From positions 186,001 through 250,000 of the forward strand of contig OZ244823.1 in assembly GCA_965220365.1 (NCBI GenBank): a stretch of 64,000 nucleotides of DNA, read 5' to 3'. Position 1 is the first letter of the stretch, and each line of letters starts with the position of its first letter. The notes below the pieces were generated by a model, which did no database searches, was not told where the DNA came from, and worked only from the letters and a program-made list of their open reading frames with translations. Both the position numbers and the translations under genes were made by a program. This stretch comes from Bin80 sp965220365 (GTDB lineage: Bacteria; Bacteroidota; Rhodothermia; Rhodothermales; Bin80). Positions 52,507 through 60,796 of this stretch are shown piece by piece.

Positions 52507-53382
52507 ATGAAGTTATCGTTTACAACAACAATCACTACGTTGTTGGTACTTTGTGCATTGGTGATGACTGCACTGGTAGTGAAGAGGGAGTTTTTTGCAT
52601 CAATTGAGATACCGGAGCCTCTTTATGAGCTAGACGAAGAATCCTGGCGGCTTGCATCAGAACAGGGAGTTATCGTAGGCGAAGATAGTGTTCCAGTTAG
52701 GATAGTCGTTTTTCACGACTACGAATGTTCTGTTTGCCGAAAAACGACTCCGATTTTAAATATCGTTTCGCGAAAATTTTCAGGCAAAATAGCTATAGTG
52801 TACAGGCATTTGCCACTGCCCAGACATCCATTAGCACATTCGGCTGCTATAGCCTCTGAATGTGCTAACAAGCAGGATTCTTTCACATCATATCATGCGG
52901 CGTTATACGAAAAGCAGGGATCTCTAAAGAACGATGATTGGGGTCTCATCGCACAAGAAATTGGTATTGCCGAGATCAATACTTTCCTGGATTGCATGGG
53001 AGACAAAGACGTTAGGGAAAAAGTAGACGGTGACAAACGCTTGGCCGAATCCTTAGGAATAACGTCTGTTCCTACATTTATAGTGAACAAAAAACTGTTT
53101 GAAGGGCTTTTAAGTGTGGCAGAGTTGGATGTAATTGTCCAAGATTTGTTACAGAACGAGCTTCTTGCAAAACTCTTTTATTCAACGGGTTCTGAGGGTA
53201 CATTGAAGCATAAATCTGGTTCAATTTACGTAAACTGTGTGGATGATGGATACAGGTTCTGTACGGTTCACGAATCTGTCAGTGGCTTGCCTCCAATGCG
53301 GCCTCACTGGGGTCAATTTTGTCGAGAATCTGTGCAGATTTTCCACACCGCTGCCAGGGCATCTGTAGTTCAGGGTGCCTGA
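52507..53382 (+). CDS. DsbA-like thiol oxidoreductase (thioredoxin fold, CSVC)
   Basis: 291 aa, ATG 52507. An N-terminal membrane anchor or signal (TTITTLLVLCALVMTALVV) places it in the periplasm. The thioredoxin-fold disulfide motif is C74-S-V-C77 in VFHDYECSVCRKTTP, and the cis-Pro region is SVPTFIVNKKLFEG. PLPRHPLAHSAAIASECA is typical of the DsbA/DsbG helical insert. The last ~60 residues (from about SEGTLKHKSG) do not look like DsbA and end 30 bp before the next transposase, so the native C-terminus may have been changed by an insertion. It probably forms or isomerises disulfides, possibly in the adjacent Cys-rich peptide. Confidence 0.85.
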   Translation: MKLSFTTTITTLLVLCALVMTALVVKREFFASIEIPEPLYELDEESWRLASEQGVIVGEDSVPVRIVVFHDYECSVCRKTTPILNIVSRKFSGKIAIVYRHLPLPRHPLAHSAAIASECANKQDSFTSYHAALYEKQGSLKNDDWGLIAQEIGIAEINTFLDCMGDKDVREKVDGDKRLAESLGITSVPTFIVNKKLFEGLLSVAELDVIVQDLLQNELLAKLFYSTGSEGTLKHKSGSIYVNCVDDGYRFCTVHESVSGLPPMRPHWGQFCRESVQIFHTAARASVVQGA

Positions 53383-53412
53383 ATTCTTCCTGCTGGCACG
53401 AAATGGTCCAGT

Positions 53413-54536
53413 TTATTGGACCATCCGTAGCAATTGATCTACCGTGAGCACGATCACGGCGAACATCAGGTGGCACATCACCTTCTGATGTCCCCGCACG
53501 CGGACATGCCGTGCGCCAAATTCGTCTTTGAGGCGTCCAAAGGCTCGTTCTACCGTGGAACGTTCGCGGTAGCGCACACGCTCTGCTGGTGTATACCCTG
53601 CCATCCGCTGTGCCTTCTTCTCACAGAGATGCTCTGCCTTTCGATTCCGAGGATTCGGATCAATGATGGGCACATGCCCCGAGGTACGACTGTGGGCATG
53701 AATGTGCTTCGCATCGTAGGCGCTATCCATGAGATCGTAGCAATAGGTCACTCGTTGCTGCGTCATGTTCGCCAATGGAAGCGCGGCTTGACTATCATGC
53801 AGAGATGCTGAAGTGACCAGACAACTGATCGGAACCCCGCCATCCGCAACGTCCATGTGCAACTTATATCCCGTCCAGGATTGCTGATACCCTTTCGCAT
53901 TGCGCTTCGACCCTACGGTACACTCTTTCGGCAAATCATCGACCATCTCCCCTAAGCTCATGGTACGCTGGCGTTCCAGTCGTTTGACCTCCTTGGGACG
54001 TTCTTCTCCCTTCTTTGGACGCCCACGCTTGCGTTTTACAGCGTCAGACTTCTTTTTCTTCGGCACCAAACGCGCTTCAATGGCGGTGGAATCTCGGGAA
54101 ATATGCCCCACCAGTTGCTCCTGATAGCCGTTTTCAATCAAGGACGCATGGATCCGAGTTGGTAACTCTGCATCCGAAAATTCCTTGAATGCACGGGAAA
54201 ACGTCGATTCACTCGGGACATCACGCGGGCGGGACCAACCACACAGCGACCGAAGGGTCTGGTCCGAAAGAAGGCGCTCCCGCAACGCGGAGGTCGTTTG
54301 AATATTCAACACCATTTTGGCGATAAACGACCGAGCAAGCGAAGCGCGATGGGCCAACGGACGCCCCCTCGCACGCAACGCAGGGCGGGAAAAAAATCCT
54401 CTACCCCGATCATCTCGAACACATACAGCAGCATCTGGTACCGCTTCGGTAACCGACCATACTGCTGCACCACCTGGGGAAACAATTCCTGCTGACAGGA
54501 AATATAAAATCCTCGTATCTTTGACGTAAAGGGCAT
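53413..54536 (-). CDS. IS5/IS1182-type transposase in two overlapping frames (-1 frameshift)
   Basis: The N-terminal frame starts at ATG 54536 (MPFTSKIRGFYISCQQELFPQ) and runs to about 54390 (GVEDFF). The C-terminal frame, offset by -1, carries SRPALRARGRPLAHRASLARSFIAKMVLN and the DDE residues: HISRDSTAIEAR (D), YDLMDSAYDAKHI (D) and RSTVERAFGRLKDEFG (E), ending at 53413. The shift point is a run of seven T on the coding strand in the register T-TTT-TTT, a slippery heptamer. The full product would be ~370 aa. Either programmed frameshifting or a decay mutation explains it. Terminal repeats could not be identified. Confidence 0.82.
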
Positions 54537-55294
54537 CGGAACCTCTAGGTTTTGTTGGGTTTGGATACACCTCAAAAATACGAAATTTGGAGGATTACCG
54601 CCCTTGTTTTTTTTCGCCCCGAAAACACTGTTCTTCTGCGGCGCGAGGCAAAGGCAATCCCTGACAAATCCTGCCGAAACTCCCCCGATAAACTAGGCAA
54701 AATCCAAAAATATCAAAAAAATCAATTTGAAAAAATCCCCGATTTTAGGATTTTTGCAAAAGGCTCGAACGACTAATTTTCTGATAAAGTAATTTCGACC
54801 AGTTACTCCGCTATCCGTGCCATAATAATCAATCAGGAGGGCAAAGGATATACGCTGTTTCTGAAATCCTGATGAATGAAGCGGGCACCAAGAACTACAA
54901 ATATGGAAACCAAATATAGGTAAGGCCGGGGAGCGTGAAAGATACACAGTTCCCCTTACAGGGTAACACGAGGATTCCTCTGTGGTCCAATCTGCAATCG
55001 CCTAACTCATCAATACTCGTTTTGCTGGTATAATTCCTCACAATTTATTTGGATCGGAAAATGCGAAGAATAATCACCCTCGAGTGAAATAAGAAAAACG
55101 CCACAGACAAATACGACCCCACGATCCAATATATCACGGCTCAAATGGCGATCCAGTTCGATCAGAATACTTACTCACAACCTCCGATTCCCTCTATCGC
55201 CTGTATACTGAGATTCAAATTGCCCGAGTGGATCACTTCAGAGCAAACAAAAGAACAGGAAAACAGGACGCTTACGACGGTTCGCACGCGCTAC
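54537..55294. other. Intergenic region without a supported gene
   Basis: About 760 bp between the transposase and mlaC. It contains an AT-rich inverted repeat, AAAAATCC (54731-54738) and its mirror GGATTTTT (54748-54755), but no convincing gene. A long frame on the + strand (55145-55579) is mostly antisense to mlaC and lacks motifs. IS ends expected on the transposase side were not recognised. Confidence 0.45.
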
Positions 55295-55879
55295 TTATTC
55301 TGTCGTTGCAAGTTTTTTTCGCAGGCTTTGCATAAATGCATCAAAGCCACGCTTGCGTACATAGGTCTGGAAGGAAACCGAGTAGCCCTCTACCGTCCCG
55401 ACCCCATCAATGATGATATCATAGAGCCACCACTTATCTCCTTTTTGGTGCAACTTGTACAGTACTTCAACATCGGATCCCCGAATCTCTGCAATGGTAC
55501 TTACGGATGCATTGTTATCCTTGACCACGACGGATTCAACGGTGACCGGGGCTTCATACACAGACAGGTCGCCCAATGACTGCGAACGCACGATCTCACC
55601 AAAGACTTCAATAAAATCCTGGCGCTGCTGTGCGGAGATATCTTCATAGTAGCGACCAAGCGAAAGCCGCCCCATTGCCTCGAAGTCAATCTGATCATTA
55701 ATCAGCGAGCGTGCAACCTCCTGCAGAGCTGGATCTTCCTTCATCCCGCGAACCGCAGCCTTGATCTCCTGGTCACGCTGTGTGATGAGTGCACGAACCT
55801 CCGTCTCTGCATCCTGTGCCACAACCAAAGGCGCCCAAAGCAATAGGGTACCCAGTACCAACAGCAAGTTTGATTTCAT
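55295..55879 (-). CDS. MlaC/Ttg2D-family periplasmic phospholipid-transport protein
   Basis: 194 aa from ATG 55879; an upstream frame start would add ~17 residues before the signal. Signal peptide MKSNLLLVLGTLLLWAPLVVAQ. The MlaC pattern includes NDQIDFEAMGRLSLGRYYEDISAQQRQDFIEVFGEIVR and DKWWLYDIIIDGVGTVEGYSVSFQTYVRKRGFDAFMQSLRKKL. In other Gram-negatives MlaC carries phospholipids between outer membrane and the MlaFEDB ABC transporter. Here it lies 7 bp after a TolC-like gene; no MlaE/D/F genes are in the window. Confidence 0.85.
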   Translation of the reverse strand: MKSNLLLVLGTLLLWAPLVVAQDAETEVRALITQRDQEIKAAVRGMKEDPALQEVARSLINDQIDFEAMGRLSLGRYYEDISAQQRQDFIEVFGEIVRSQSLGDLSVYEAPVTVESVVVKDNNASVSTIAEIRGSDVEVLYKLHQKGDKWWLYDIIIDGVGTVEGYSVSFQTYVRKRGFDAFMQSLRKKLATTE

Positions 55880-55886
55880 TGTACTG

Positions 55887-57281
55887 TTATTCAAAAAATG
55901 AATCTGTTTCATGTGTAAGTAGACCGGCATCTGCCAGCAGCTTCATAATTGCCATATTGTAGCGGCTGACCGCTTCGTAGTACTCGGCTTCCAACGTCAA
56001 ATTTGCCTGTACTGCTTTCACTAGATTTTCTGTATCTCCCAAATCCAAGTCGAAATTGATTTGTTCGACACGGAGCCATTCTTTACTGACCGCGAGAGAG
56101 CTATCCTTTGCCGCCAACGCTGCCTCTTGAACGATCACATCTCGCCATGATTGTTCAAGCTCAGCAAGAACTCCCTGCTCAGCTGCGATGGCCAGATATC
56201 GCACCGAATCGTGATGCGCCTCTGCCTGTGCAACCCGTGCTCGGGTCTGTTTGAAGTTCAATTTCTGGAGCAGTCCAAAGCCTGTTCGTGCACTCGTGCG
56301 CCGAAACCCATCACTGATATACGGATTGGGTTGCCGGAATCGATTCGAGGCGCCGCTGACGCTCAGCGTCAATCCAAATGCACCTTGCGGATAGTAGTCT
56401 GCTCTCGCTACGCGAACCAATGCATCAGTCGCGGCCAGCCCCGCCTCTGCCTGAAGAATTTCTGGACGATACCGGAGGGCGCTTTGCTGATAAAAATCCA
56501 GGCTCTCCAGAACAAACGTCAGTGGTTCAAGGACATCACGTACAGGCACAATGCGTGTTGAATCTGCAACCATCAATTGGCGACGCAGTGCAGCATGGAC
56601 AGTCTGACGTACCTGATTCACCTCTACGATACGTCGCTCATACTCCTGTTGCGTAATCAGCACCTCATAGCGATCCGCATCATCAACTTCCGGGTCTCCT
56701 TCCTCAAGTAAGCGATCGATTTCCTCCATGGCCATGGCGACCACATCTCCTGCCCGATCAGCCAGTCGCTGCAACTCATTTGCCAACAGAACACCGTAAT
56801 AGAGTTCTGCTGCGCGCAATGAGGCCCCAAAAATCGTCTCCTGAGCTCGTGCTTCTTCGAGATCTGTGCCCGCAGATGCCGCCTCGACCGCCCCCCTCAA
56901 CGCTCCCCATGTGTAAATGGGCTGGACCAACGACACCTCGACCTGCGCGTAGGGCCGAAGGTTCCCATAGTCGTTACGCACTGCCGGGTCCAGATAAAGC
57001 TCTTCGAGTGGCGTCCCATTGGGGTTTTCAATCCCTGGCACGACCGCCATTGCACTGACTACTGTGGCGTCTGGAAGGATACGACTGCTTTGTGCTAGGT
57101 CGTAGCGTGCAGTGGCCCGGCCGACATTGGACAGGGCTGCCCGAATATCCGGGCTGACCTCTGCCGTCTCCTGAAGGACCATCTTGAGATCAATACGCAA
57201 TGTATCCGGGCTTGGCTGCGCCGCTGTCGCACACAGCGTAATCAGGGAGCATATCCACACAAATATAATTTTATTTCTCAT
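55887..57281 (-). CDS. TolC-family outer-membrane efflux protein
   Basis: 464 aa. Signal peptide (MRNKIIFVWICSLITLCATAAQ) and two long coiled-coil-prone repeats (LSNVGRATARYDLAQSSRILPDATVV; ...VEVSLVQPIYTWGALRGAVEAASAGTDLEEARAQETIFGASLRAAELYYGVLLANE; second repeat with AEAGLAATDALVRVARADYYPQGAFGLTL and LEAEYYEAVSRYNMAIMKLLADAGLL), as in TolC/OprM. It forms an outer-membrane channel for tripartite pumps or type I secretion. The inner-membrane partner is not adjacent. In operon with the MlaC-like gene. Confidence 0.9.
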   Translation of the reverse strand: MRNKIIFVWICSLITLCATAAQPSPDTLRIDLKMVLQETAEVSPDIRAALSNVGRATARYDLAQSSRILPDATVVSAMAVVPGIENPNGTPLEELYLDPAVRNDYGNLRPYAQVEVSLVQPIYTWGALRGAVEAASAGTDLEEARAQETIFGASLRAAELYYGVLLANELQRLADRAGDVVAMAMEEIDRLLEEGDPEVDDADRYEVLITQQEYERRIVEVNQVRQTVHAALRRQLMVADSTRIVPVRDVLEPLTFVLESLDFYQQSALRYRPEILQAEAGLAATDALVRVARADYYPQGAFGLTLSVSGASNRFRQPNPYISDGFRRTSARTGFGLLQKLNFKQTRARVAQAEAHHDSVRYLAIAAEQGVLAELEQSWRDVIVQEAALAAKDSSLAVSKEWLRVEQINFDLDLGDTENLVKAVQANLTLEAEYYEAVSRYNMAIMKLLADAGLLTHETDSFFE

Positions 57282-57289
57282 CGTGACTG

Positions 57290-58315
57290 TCAGGCCGCAC
57301 TACAACGCCCTAGGGTAACGTTCGAAGTAAGAACTTCTGCTAAATTTTCTGGAAGCACACAAGGCGGCCTCCCCTCCATACAACTCCAGTCAAAATACTG
57401 TACCAACTCTATGGGAGACAATGCACGCACTTCGGGCAAGAGCCCGAGTGCCCAGGCAAGATACCCCACCAGATGTTGGCTTGGTACACCAGATTCTCGA
57501 AGTGCAACCAGCGAAAGCGATGCATCCCGTTTAGAGAGCTTTTCACCTTTTGCATTAAGAACCAGTGGACTGTGCGCATAAGATGGCCGCACACCACCGA
57601 GTGCATCTACTAACAGCAATTGTCGTGCCGTTGATCCCAGAAGATCTTGCCCCCGAACGACCTCGGTAATCTCCATATGGAGGTCGTCCACAACAACCGC
57701 TAATTGGTAAGAAAAGACTCCATCTCTGCGCCGCAGAACATAGTCACCAACCGTAGTGGCCACGTTTTCTTCCTGCAAACCACATACCTGATCAAAAAAC
57801 TTAATCCGTTGATCAGGCACTTTTAACCGGATGGTTACTTCTTTCCCGGCTTCTTCATACCACCCGGGGCGCACATCGGTTGGACGAAGACTGCGCGGAT
57901 ATACCGCGGTGTGCCCATGGGGTGCAGAGGCCAGATTCTGAACATCCTTCCGGGATAATTTGCAGGGGAACAGCATCTGTTGATGATGTAGCCGATCCAG
58001 TGCAGACTGATAGTATTTCTGGCGCAGCGACTGCAAGTAGGGCTCGTATGGTCCTCCAATATCCGGGCCGGTATCCCAGTCAAGCCCCAGCCATTTTAGA
58101 TCATTGATTTGGGACTCCTTCATACCTGGCACGGTTCGCGGCACATCCAGATCCTCAATCCTCAGTGTAAATACTCCCCCTGCATGTCTGGCTGCACACC
58201 ATGCAACCAGCGCCGTACAGGCGCTGCCCACATGCAGCTGCCCCGTCGGAGAAGGAGCAAATCGGCCATGGTAGCCTACAGACTGCATCCTATACTTTGC
58301 TGCGGTGTTAGACAT
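57290..58315 (-). CDS. gluQ: Glutamyl-Q tRNA(Asp) synthetase
   Basis: 341 aa. Class I glutamyl-tRNA synthetase catalytic core without the anticodon-binding domain: RFAPSPTGQLHVGS (HIGH equivalent), FTLRIEDLDVPRTVPGM, VVDDLHMEITEVVRGQDLLGSTARQLLL and GEKLSKRDAS (KMSKS equivalent). Such truncated proteins glutamylate queuosine at position 34 of tRNA-Asp. The zinc-ligand segment usually CxC is FPCKLSR here, so at least one Cys ligand is missing. It begins only 31 bp from the divergent DUF721 gene; its stop is 8 bp before the TolC gene start. Confidence 0.88.
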   Translation of the reverse strand: MSNTAAKYRMQSVGYHGRFAPSPTGQLHVGSACTALVAWCAARHAGGVFTLRIEDLDVPRTVPGMKESQINDLKWLGLDWDTGPDIGGPYEPYLQSLRQKYYQSALDRLHHQQMLFPCKLSRKDVQNLASAPHGHTAVYPRSLRPTDVRPGWYEEAGKEVTIRLKVPDQRIKFFDQVCGLQEENVATTVGDYVLRRRDGVFSYQLAVVVDDLHMEITEVVRGQDLLGSTARQLLLVDALGGVRPSYAHSPLVLNAKGEKLSKRDASLSLVALRESGVPSQHLVGYLAWALGLLPEVRALSPIELVQYFDWSCMEGRPPCVLPENLAEVLTSNVTLGRCSAA

Positions 58316-58346
58316 ATTTTAAGGGAATCATAGCCCCCTGGACTCC

Positions 58347-58646
58347 ATGGAGTCGAAAAAAAAGGAAATTCCTCTCGCGCTTTCTGACCTGGTCGATGTC
58401 GCAATTGACGATCTCGGCATACGGGACGGCATTGACGAAGCACAGGCTGTCAAGGTCTGGCATGATCTTGCAGGCCCGGTTATTGCCAAGGTCACCGAAC
58501 GTGTCTGGACGCGTCGGGGGAGAATGTACGTTGAATTAAACTCGGGCACATGGCGGCAGGAACTGCACATGCATCGCGTGCAGTGGCGTGACCGCCTGAA
58601 TGAAGCTCTGGGTAAGCGCATCATCCATGAAATTATTTTCCAATAA
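58347..58646 (+). CDS. DUF721 (DciA-like) protein
   Basis: 99 aa. The DUF721 core includes VWHDLAGPVIAKVTERVWTRRGRMYVELNSGTWRQELHMHRVQWRDRLNEALGKRIIHEIIF. DciA members of this superfamily help load the replicative helicase in bacteria that lack DnaC. That role here is inferred from the family. Its end overlaps the start of the M23 peptidase gene by 20 bp. Confidence 0.85.
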   Translation: MESKKKEIPLALSDLVDVAIDDLGIRDGIDEAQAVKVWHDLAGPVIAKVTERVWTRRGRMYVELNSGTWRQELHMHRVQWRDRLNEALGKRIIHEIIFQ

Positions 58647-59589
58647 GCCCTTTCGGGACATCCCAATCATACGTGCCCTGCATGAATTTGTGGTTTTCTG
58701 GCGGGATATTTTCTGGAAAACCGGCACACAACCTCGCATCATCGTCTGGAAAGGTCGTAGAGGCCAAGCCAGGTCCTATCGCGAGTTCCATCCAAAACGG
58801 TTTCGTCTTCGCTCTACATCCCTTGCCGCACTGTTTATCTACACCTTCGCAGTGATGGGATTTTCACTCTTTTTGTTCTGGCGTGGGCTGATCCCCGGCT
58901 TCAACATCCAGGAGTTCCGTGAGCGCTCCGTGTTAATCTCTCTGCGATTGCAGGAAGTCGAAGACTCCCTCAACGCACATACCCAATATCTTTCCAATCT
59001 TCAGTGGCTATTATCCGGGGATACGAATTTTCTGCTCACGGATTCCACTTTACAAACAGACCTGCCCAGCACTTCGCCTCCAGACGAAGCTGGCTTGCTT
59101 CCAGCTCCAGTCTCCATCCTGGCAGGGAGCGATCAGTGGCCAGCCATGCCGGTCATCGCCGGTGACCCTGCTAGAGAGATTCCTCTCACATCTTCAAGCA
59201 GTTATATGGCAAGTCTACAACTGCCCGCACTACCTCCGGTGCAAGGATTGGTCACGCGCGGCTTTAACGCCAAAGAAGGACATTATGCAATTGACATCGC
59301 AACGAGCGAAGGGACGATGATACGCTGCATCGGTGATGGATACATTATCTTCTCGGACTGGACCTATGAGGGAGGTCATACGATTGCCGTCCAACATACC
59401 GGCGGGTACGTTTCCGTCTATAAACACAACCAACGTCTTCTTAAACAGGTCGGAGACCGGGTCCGGGTTCGTGAGGGCATCGCAATCAGCGGAAATTCAG
59501 GGGAATATTCTTCGGGGCCCCACCTTCATTTTGAACTGTGGAATAATGGCCTAGCACAAAACCCTGCCAACTATCTGATCGGCTATTAA
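58627..59589 (+). CDS. M23-family zinc endopeptidase, membrane anchored
   Basis: 320 aa from ATG 58627, inside the end of the DUF721 gene. One membrane helix near residues 65-90 (LAALFIYTFAVMGFSLFLFWRGL), a linker, then a lysostaphin-type domain with H219-x3-D223 (GHYAIDIA) and H299-L-H301 (GPHLHFEL), which complete the zinc site. GDGYIIFSDWTYEGGHTIAVQH and VSVYKHNQRLLKQVGDRVRVREGIAISGNSG are standard M23 blocks. Probably a peptidoglycan hydrolase or its activator at the inner membrane. Confidence 0.88.
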   Translation: MKLFSNKPFRDIPIIRALHEFVVFWRDIFWKTGTQPRIIVWKGRRGQARSYREFHPKRFRLRSTSLAALFIYTFAVMGFSLFLFWRGLIPGFNIQEFRERSVLISLRLQEVEDSLNAHTQYLSNLQWLLSGDTNFLLTDSTLQTDLPSTSPPDEAGLLPAPVSILAGSDQWPAMPVIAGDPAREIPLTSSSSYMASLQLPALPPVQGLVTRGFNAKEGHYAIDIATSEGTMIRCIGDGYIIFSDWTYEGGHTIAVQHTGGYVSVYKHNQRLLKQVGDRVRVREGIAISGNSGEYSSGPHLHFELWNNGLAQNPANYLIGY

Positions 59590-59815
59590 GACGCTTTGGG
59601 GGGAATTCTATCCCGGTAGAGGAGGACGCTCCCTCCAGCGAAACTTGAAGGATGTGATGTGTTTATGGGTCCTGAATGAACTCCATGTCCGTTTTGCGAG
59701 CTATCGTCTCACGTGATCGCTACCTTTCACAGCATAAAATTTCGCCATAATAGTACGATCATGTACATAGTACCCTATTTTTCCGTATATTCGCATGAAT
59801 CCAAGCCCGTGATTC

Positions 59816-60259
59816 ATGTTGAAAAAGAAAAACCCTCTTCCCTCAGGATTAAAAGAGTCGATAAGTGCTACAAATCTAAATATCATTTCAGGTGGGACCG
59901 ACATTAAAGGCTCTTTGAAATCCACCTCTGATACGCGGCTCGCAGGCAGGCTCGACGGAAGTATGGAGATTGAAGGAACCGTCGTTATCACCGAAAACGG
60001 GGTTGTCGACGGATCTATCCATGCAGAGAATATTAATGTATCCGGTTCAACGGAGGGAGACCTCGTTGCTACGAAGAAGGTGCTGTTGACCGACACTGCG
60101 AGAGTCAGGGGAACCATCTATGCAGAACGACTAGTCGTTGAAGAAGGAGCCATCTTTAACGGTGAGTGTCAGATGGGGCATAAATCCGAGGCGATTTCAT
60201 CCCAGTTCGTGGCAACATCCAATGGGGCAGATGAGCAGTTGGCAGAGCGGCTTGCGTGA
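59816..60259 (+). CDS. Bactofilin (polymer-forming cytoskeletal protein)
   Basis: 147 aa. A right-handed beta-helix pattern of short repeats fills residues ~25-120: NIISGGTDIKGSLKSTSDTRLAGRLDGSMEIEGTVVITENGVVDGSIHAENINVSGSTEGDLVATKKVLLTDTARVRGTIYAERLVVEEGAIFNGECQMG. Bactofilins polymerise on the inner membrane and shape or position envelope machinery. The gene overlaps atpZ and sits at the head of the ATP synthase cluster, an arrangement I expect in Rhodothermota-type genomes. Confidence 0.88.
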   Translation: MLKKKNPLPSGLKESISATNLNIISGGTDIKGSLKSTSDTRLAGRLDGSMEIEGTVVITENGVVDGSIHAENINVSGSTEGDLVATKKVLLTDTARVRGTIYAERLVVEEGAIFNGECQMGHKSEAISSQFVATSNGADEQLAERLA

Positions 60260-60440
60260 GGCCTCGCCCTATCTCAGCCTCGGTATGCAACTGGGCATGA
60301 CCATGGCTGTATTTGCAGTCGGCGGCTATCTCCTAGACCGACTGCTTGGAACCGCCCCATGGCTTACCTTGGCGAGTTCTGTCATCGGGGTGGCTTGTGT
60401 GTTTGTGCGGTTGATCCATATTGCGAACTATCGTAAATAG
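60231..60440 (+). CDS. atpZ: AtpZ/AtpI-family membrane protein
   Basis: 69 aa from ATG 60231, overlapping the end of the bactofilin gene; ATG 60222 is an alternative start three codons upstream. Two transmembrane helices (LGMQLGMTMAVFAVGGYLLDRLLG and WLTLASSVIGVACVFVRLIHI) with GYLLDRLLGTAPW, the AtpZ-type motif between them. AtpZ/AtpI proteins help assemble the F0 ring or import magnesium. Assignment rests on the motif and position ahead of atpI and atpB. Confidence 0.8.
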   Translation: MSSWQSGLREASPYLSLGMQLGMTMAVFAVGGYLLDRLLGTAPWLTLASSVIGVACVFVRLIHIANYRK

Positions 60441-60520
60441 GAGATCCCCCTCTTCACGAAAAATTCATCTCTTTTTCTGATCATGTTCGCACTAATTTCG
60501 TAAACCCTAGTTTAAGAGAG

Positions 60521-60796
60521 ATGAGTTCGGAGTGGAGTATGGCGGCTGGGGTATTGCTGGGGTTATGTTACGCAGGTGCCAACGTGCTGGTGGTCCGAAT
60601 TGCCCAGAACACATCAAAGTTTGTGCCCATTGTACTTGGTGGAATGCTGCTGCGCATGTTTGCAGCCCTTACTGCTTTAATCATCGTTATTCAATTATTT
60701 CCTGTTGCACTTCCCGCCTTTACGGGTGCCTTTTTGTTAATCGCTCTGATCGGGCTTTTCGCTGAGGTTGCCTGGTTAGTTCGCAAAAAAAACTAA
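60521..60796 (+). CDS. atpI: AtpI-like membrane protein
   Basis: 91 aa with three or so hydrophobic helices (MAAGVLLGLCYAGANVLVVRIA; VPIVLGGMLLRMFAALTALIIVIQLFPVALPAF; LLIALIGLFAEVAWLVRKKN). Such small proteins are usually coded directly before atpB and act as assembly factors for the c-ring. Its stop overlaps the atpB start by one base. Low sequence information; call based on position and topology. Confidence 0.7.
   Translation: MSSEWSMAAGVLLGLCYAGANVLVVRIAQNTSKFVPIVLGGMLLRMFAALTALIIVIQLFPVALPAFTGAFLLIALIGLFAEVAWLVRKKN

Noticed and set aside
54731..54755. Inverted repeat AAAAATCC/GGATTTTT
   Set aside because: Low GC stem in an AT-rich stretch, no adjacent gene end; not convincing as a terminator.
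55145..55579. 144-codon + strand frame
   Set aside because: Mostly antisense to the well-supported MlaC-like gene, with no recognisable protein features.
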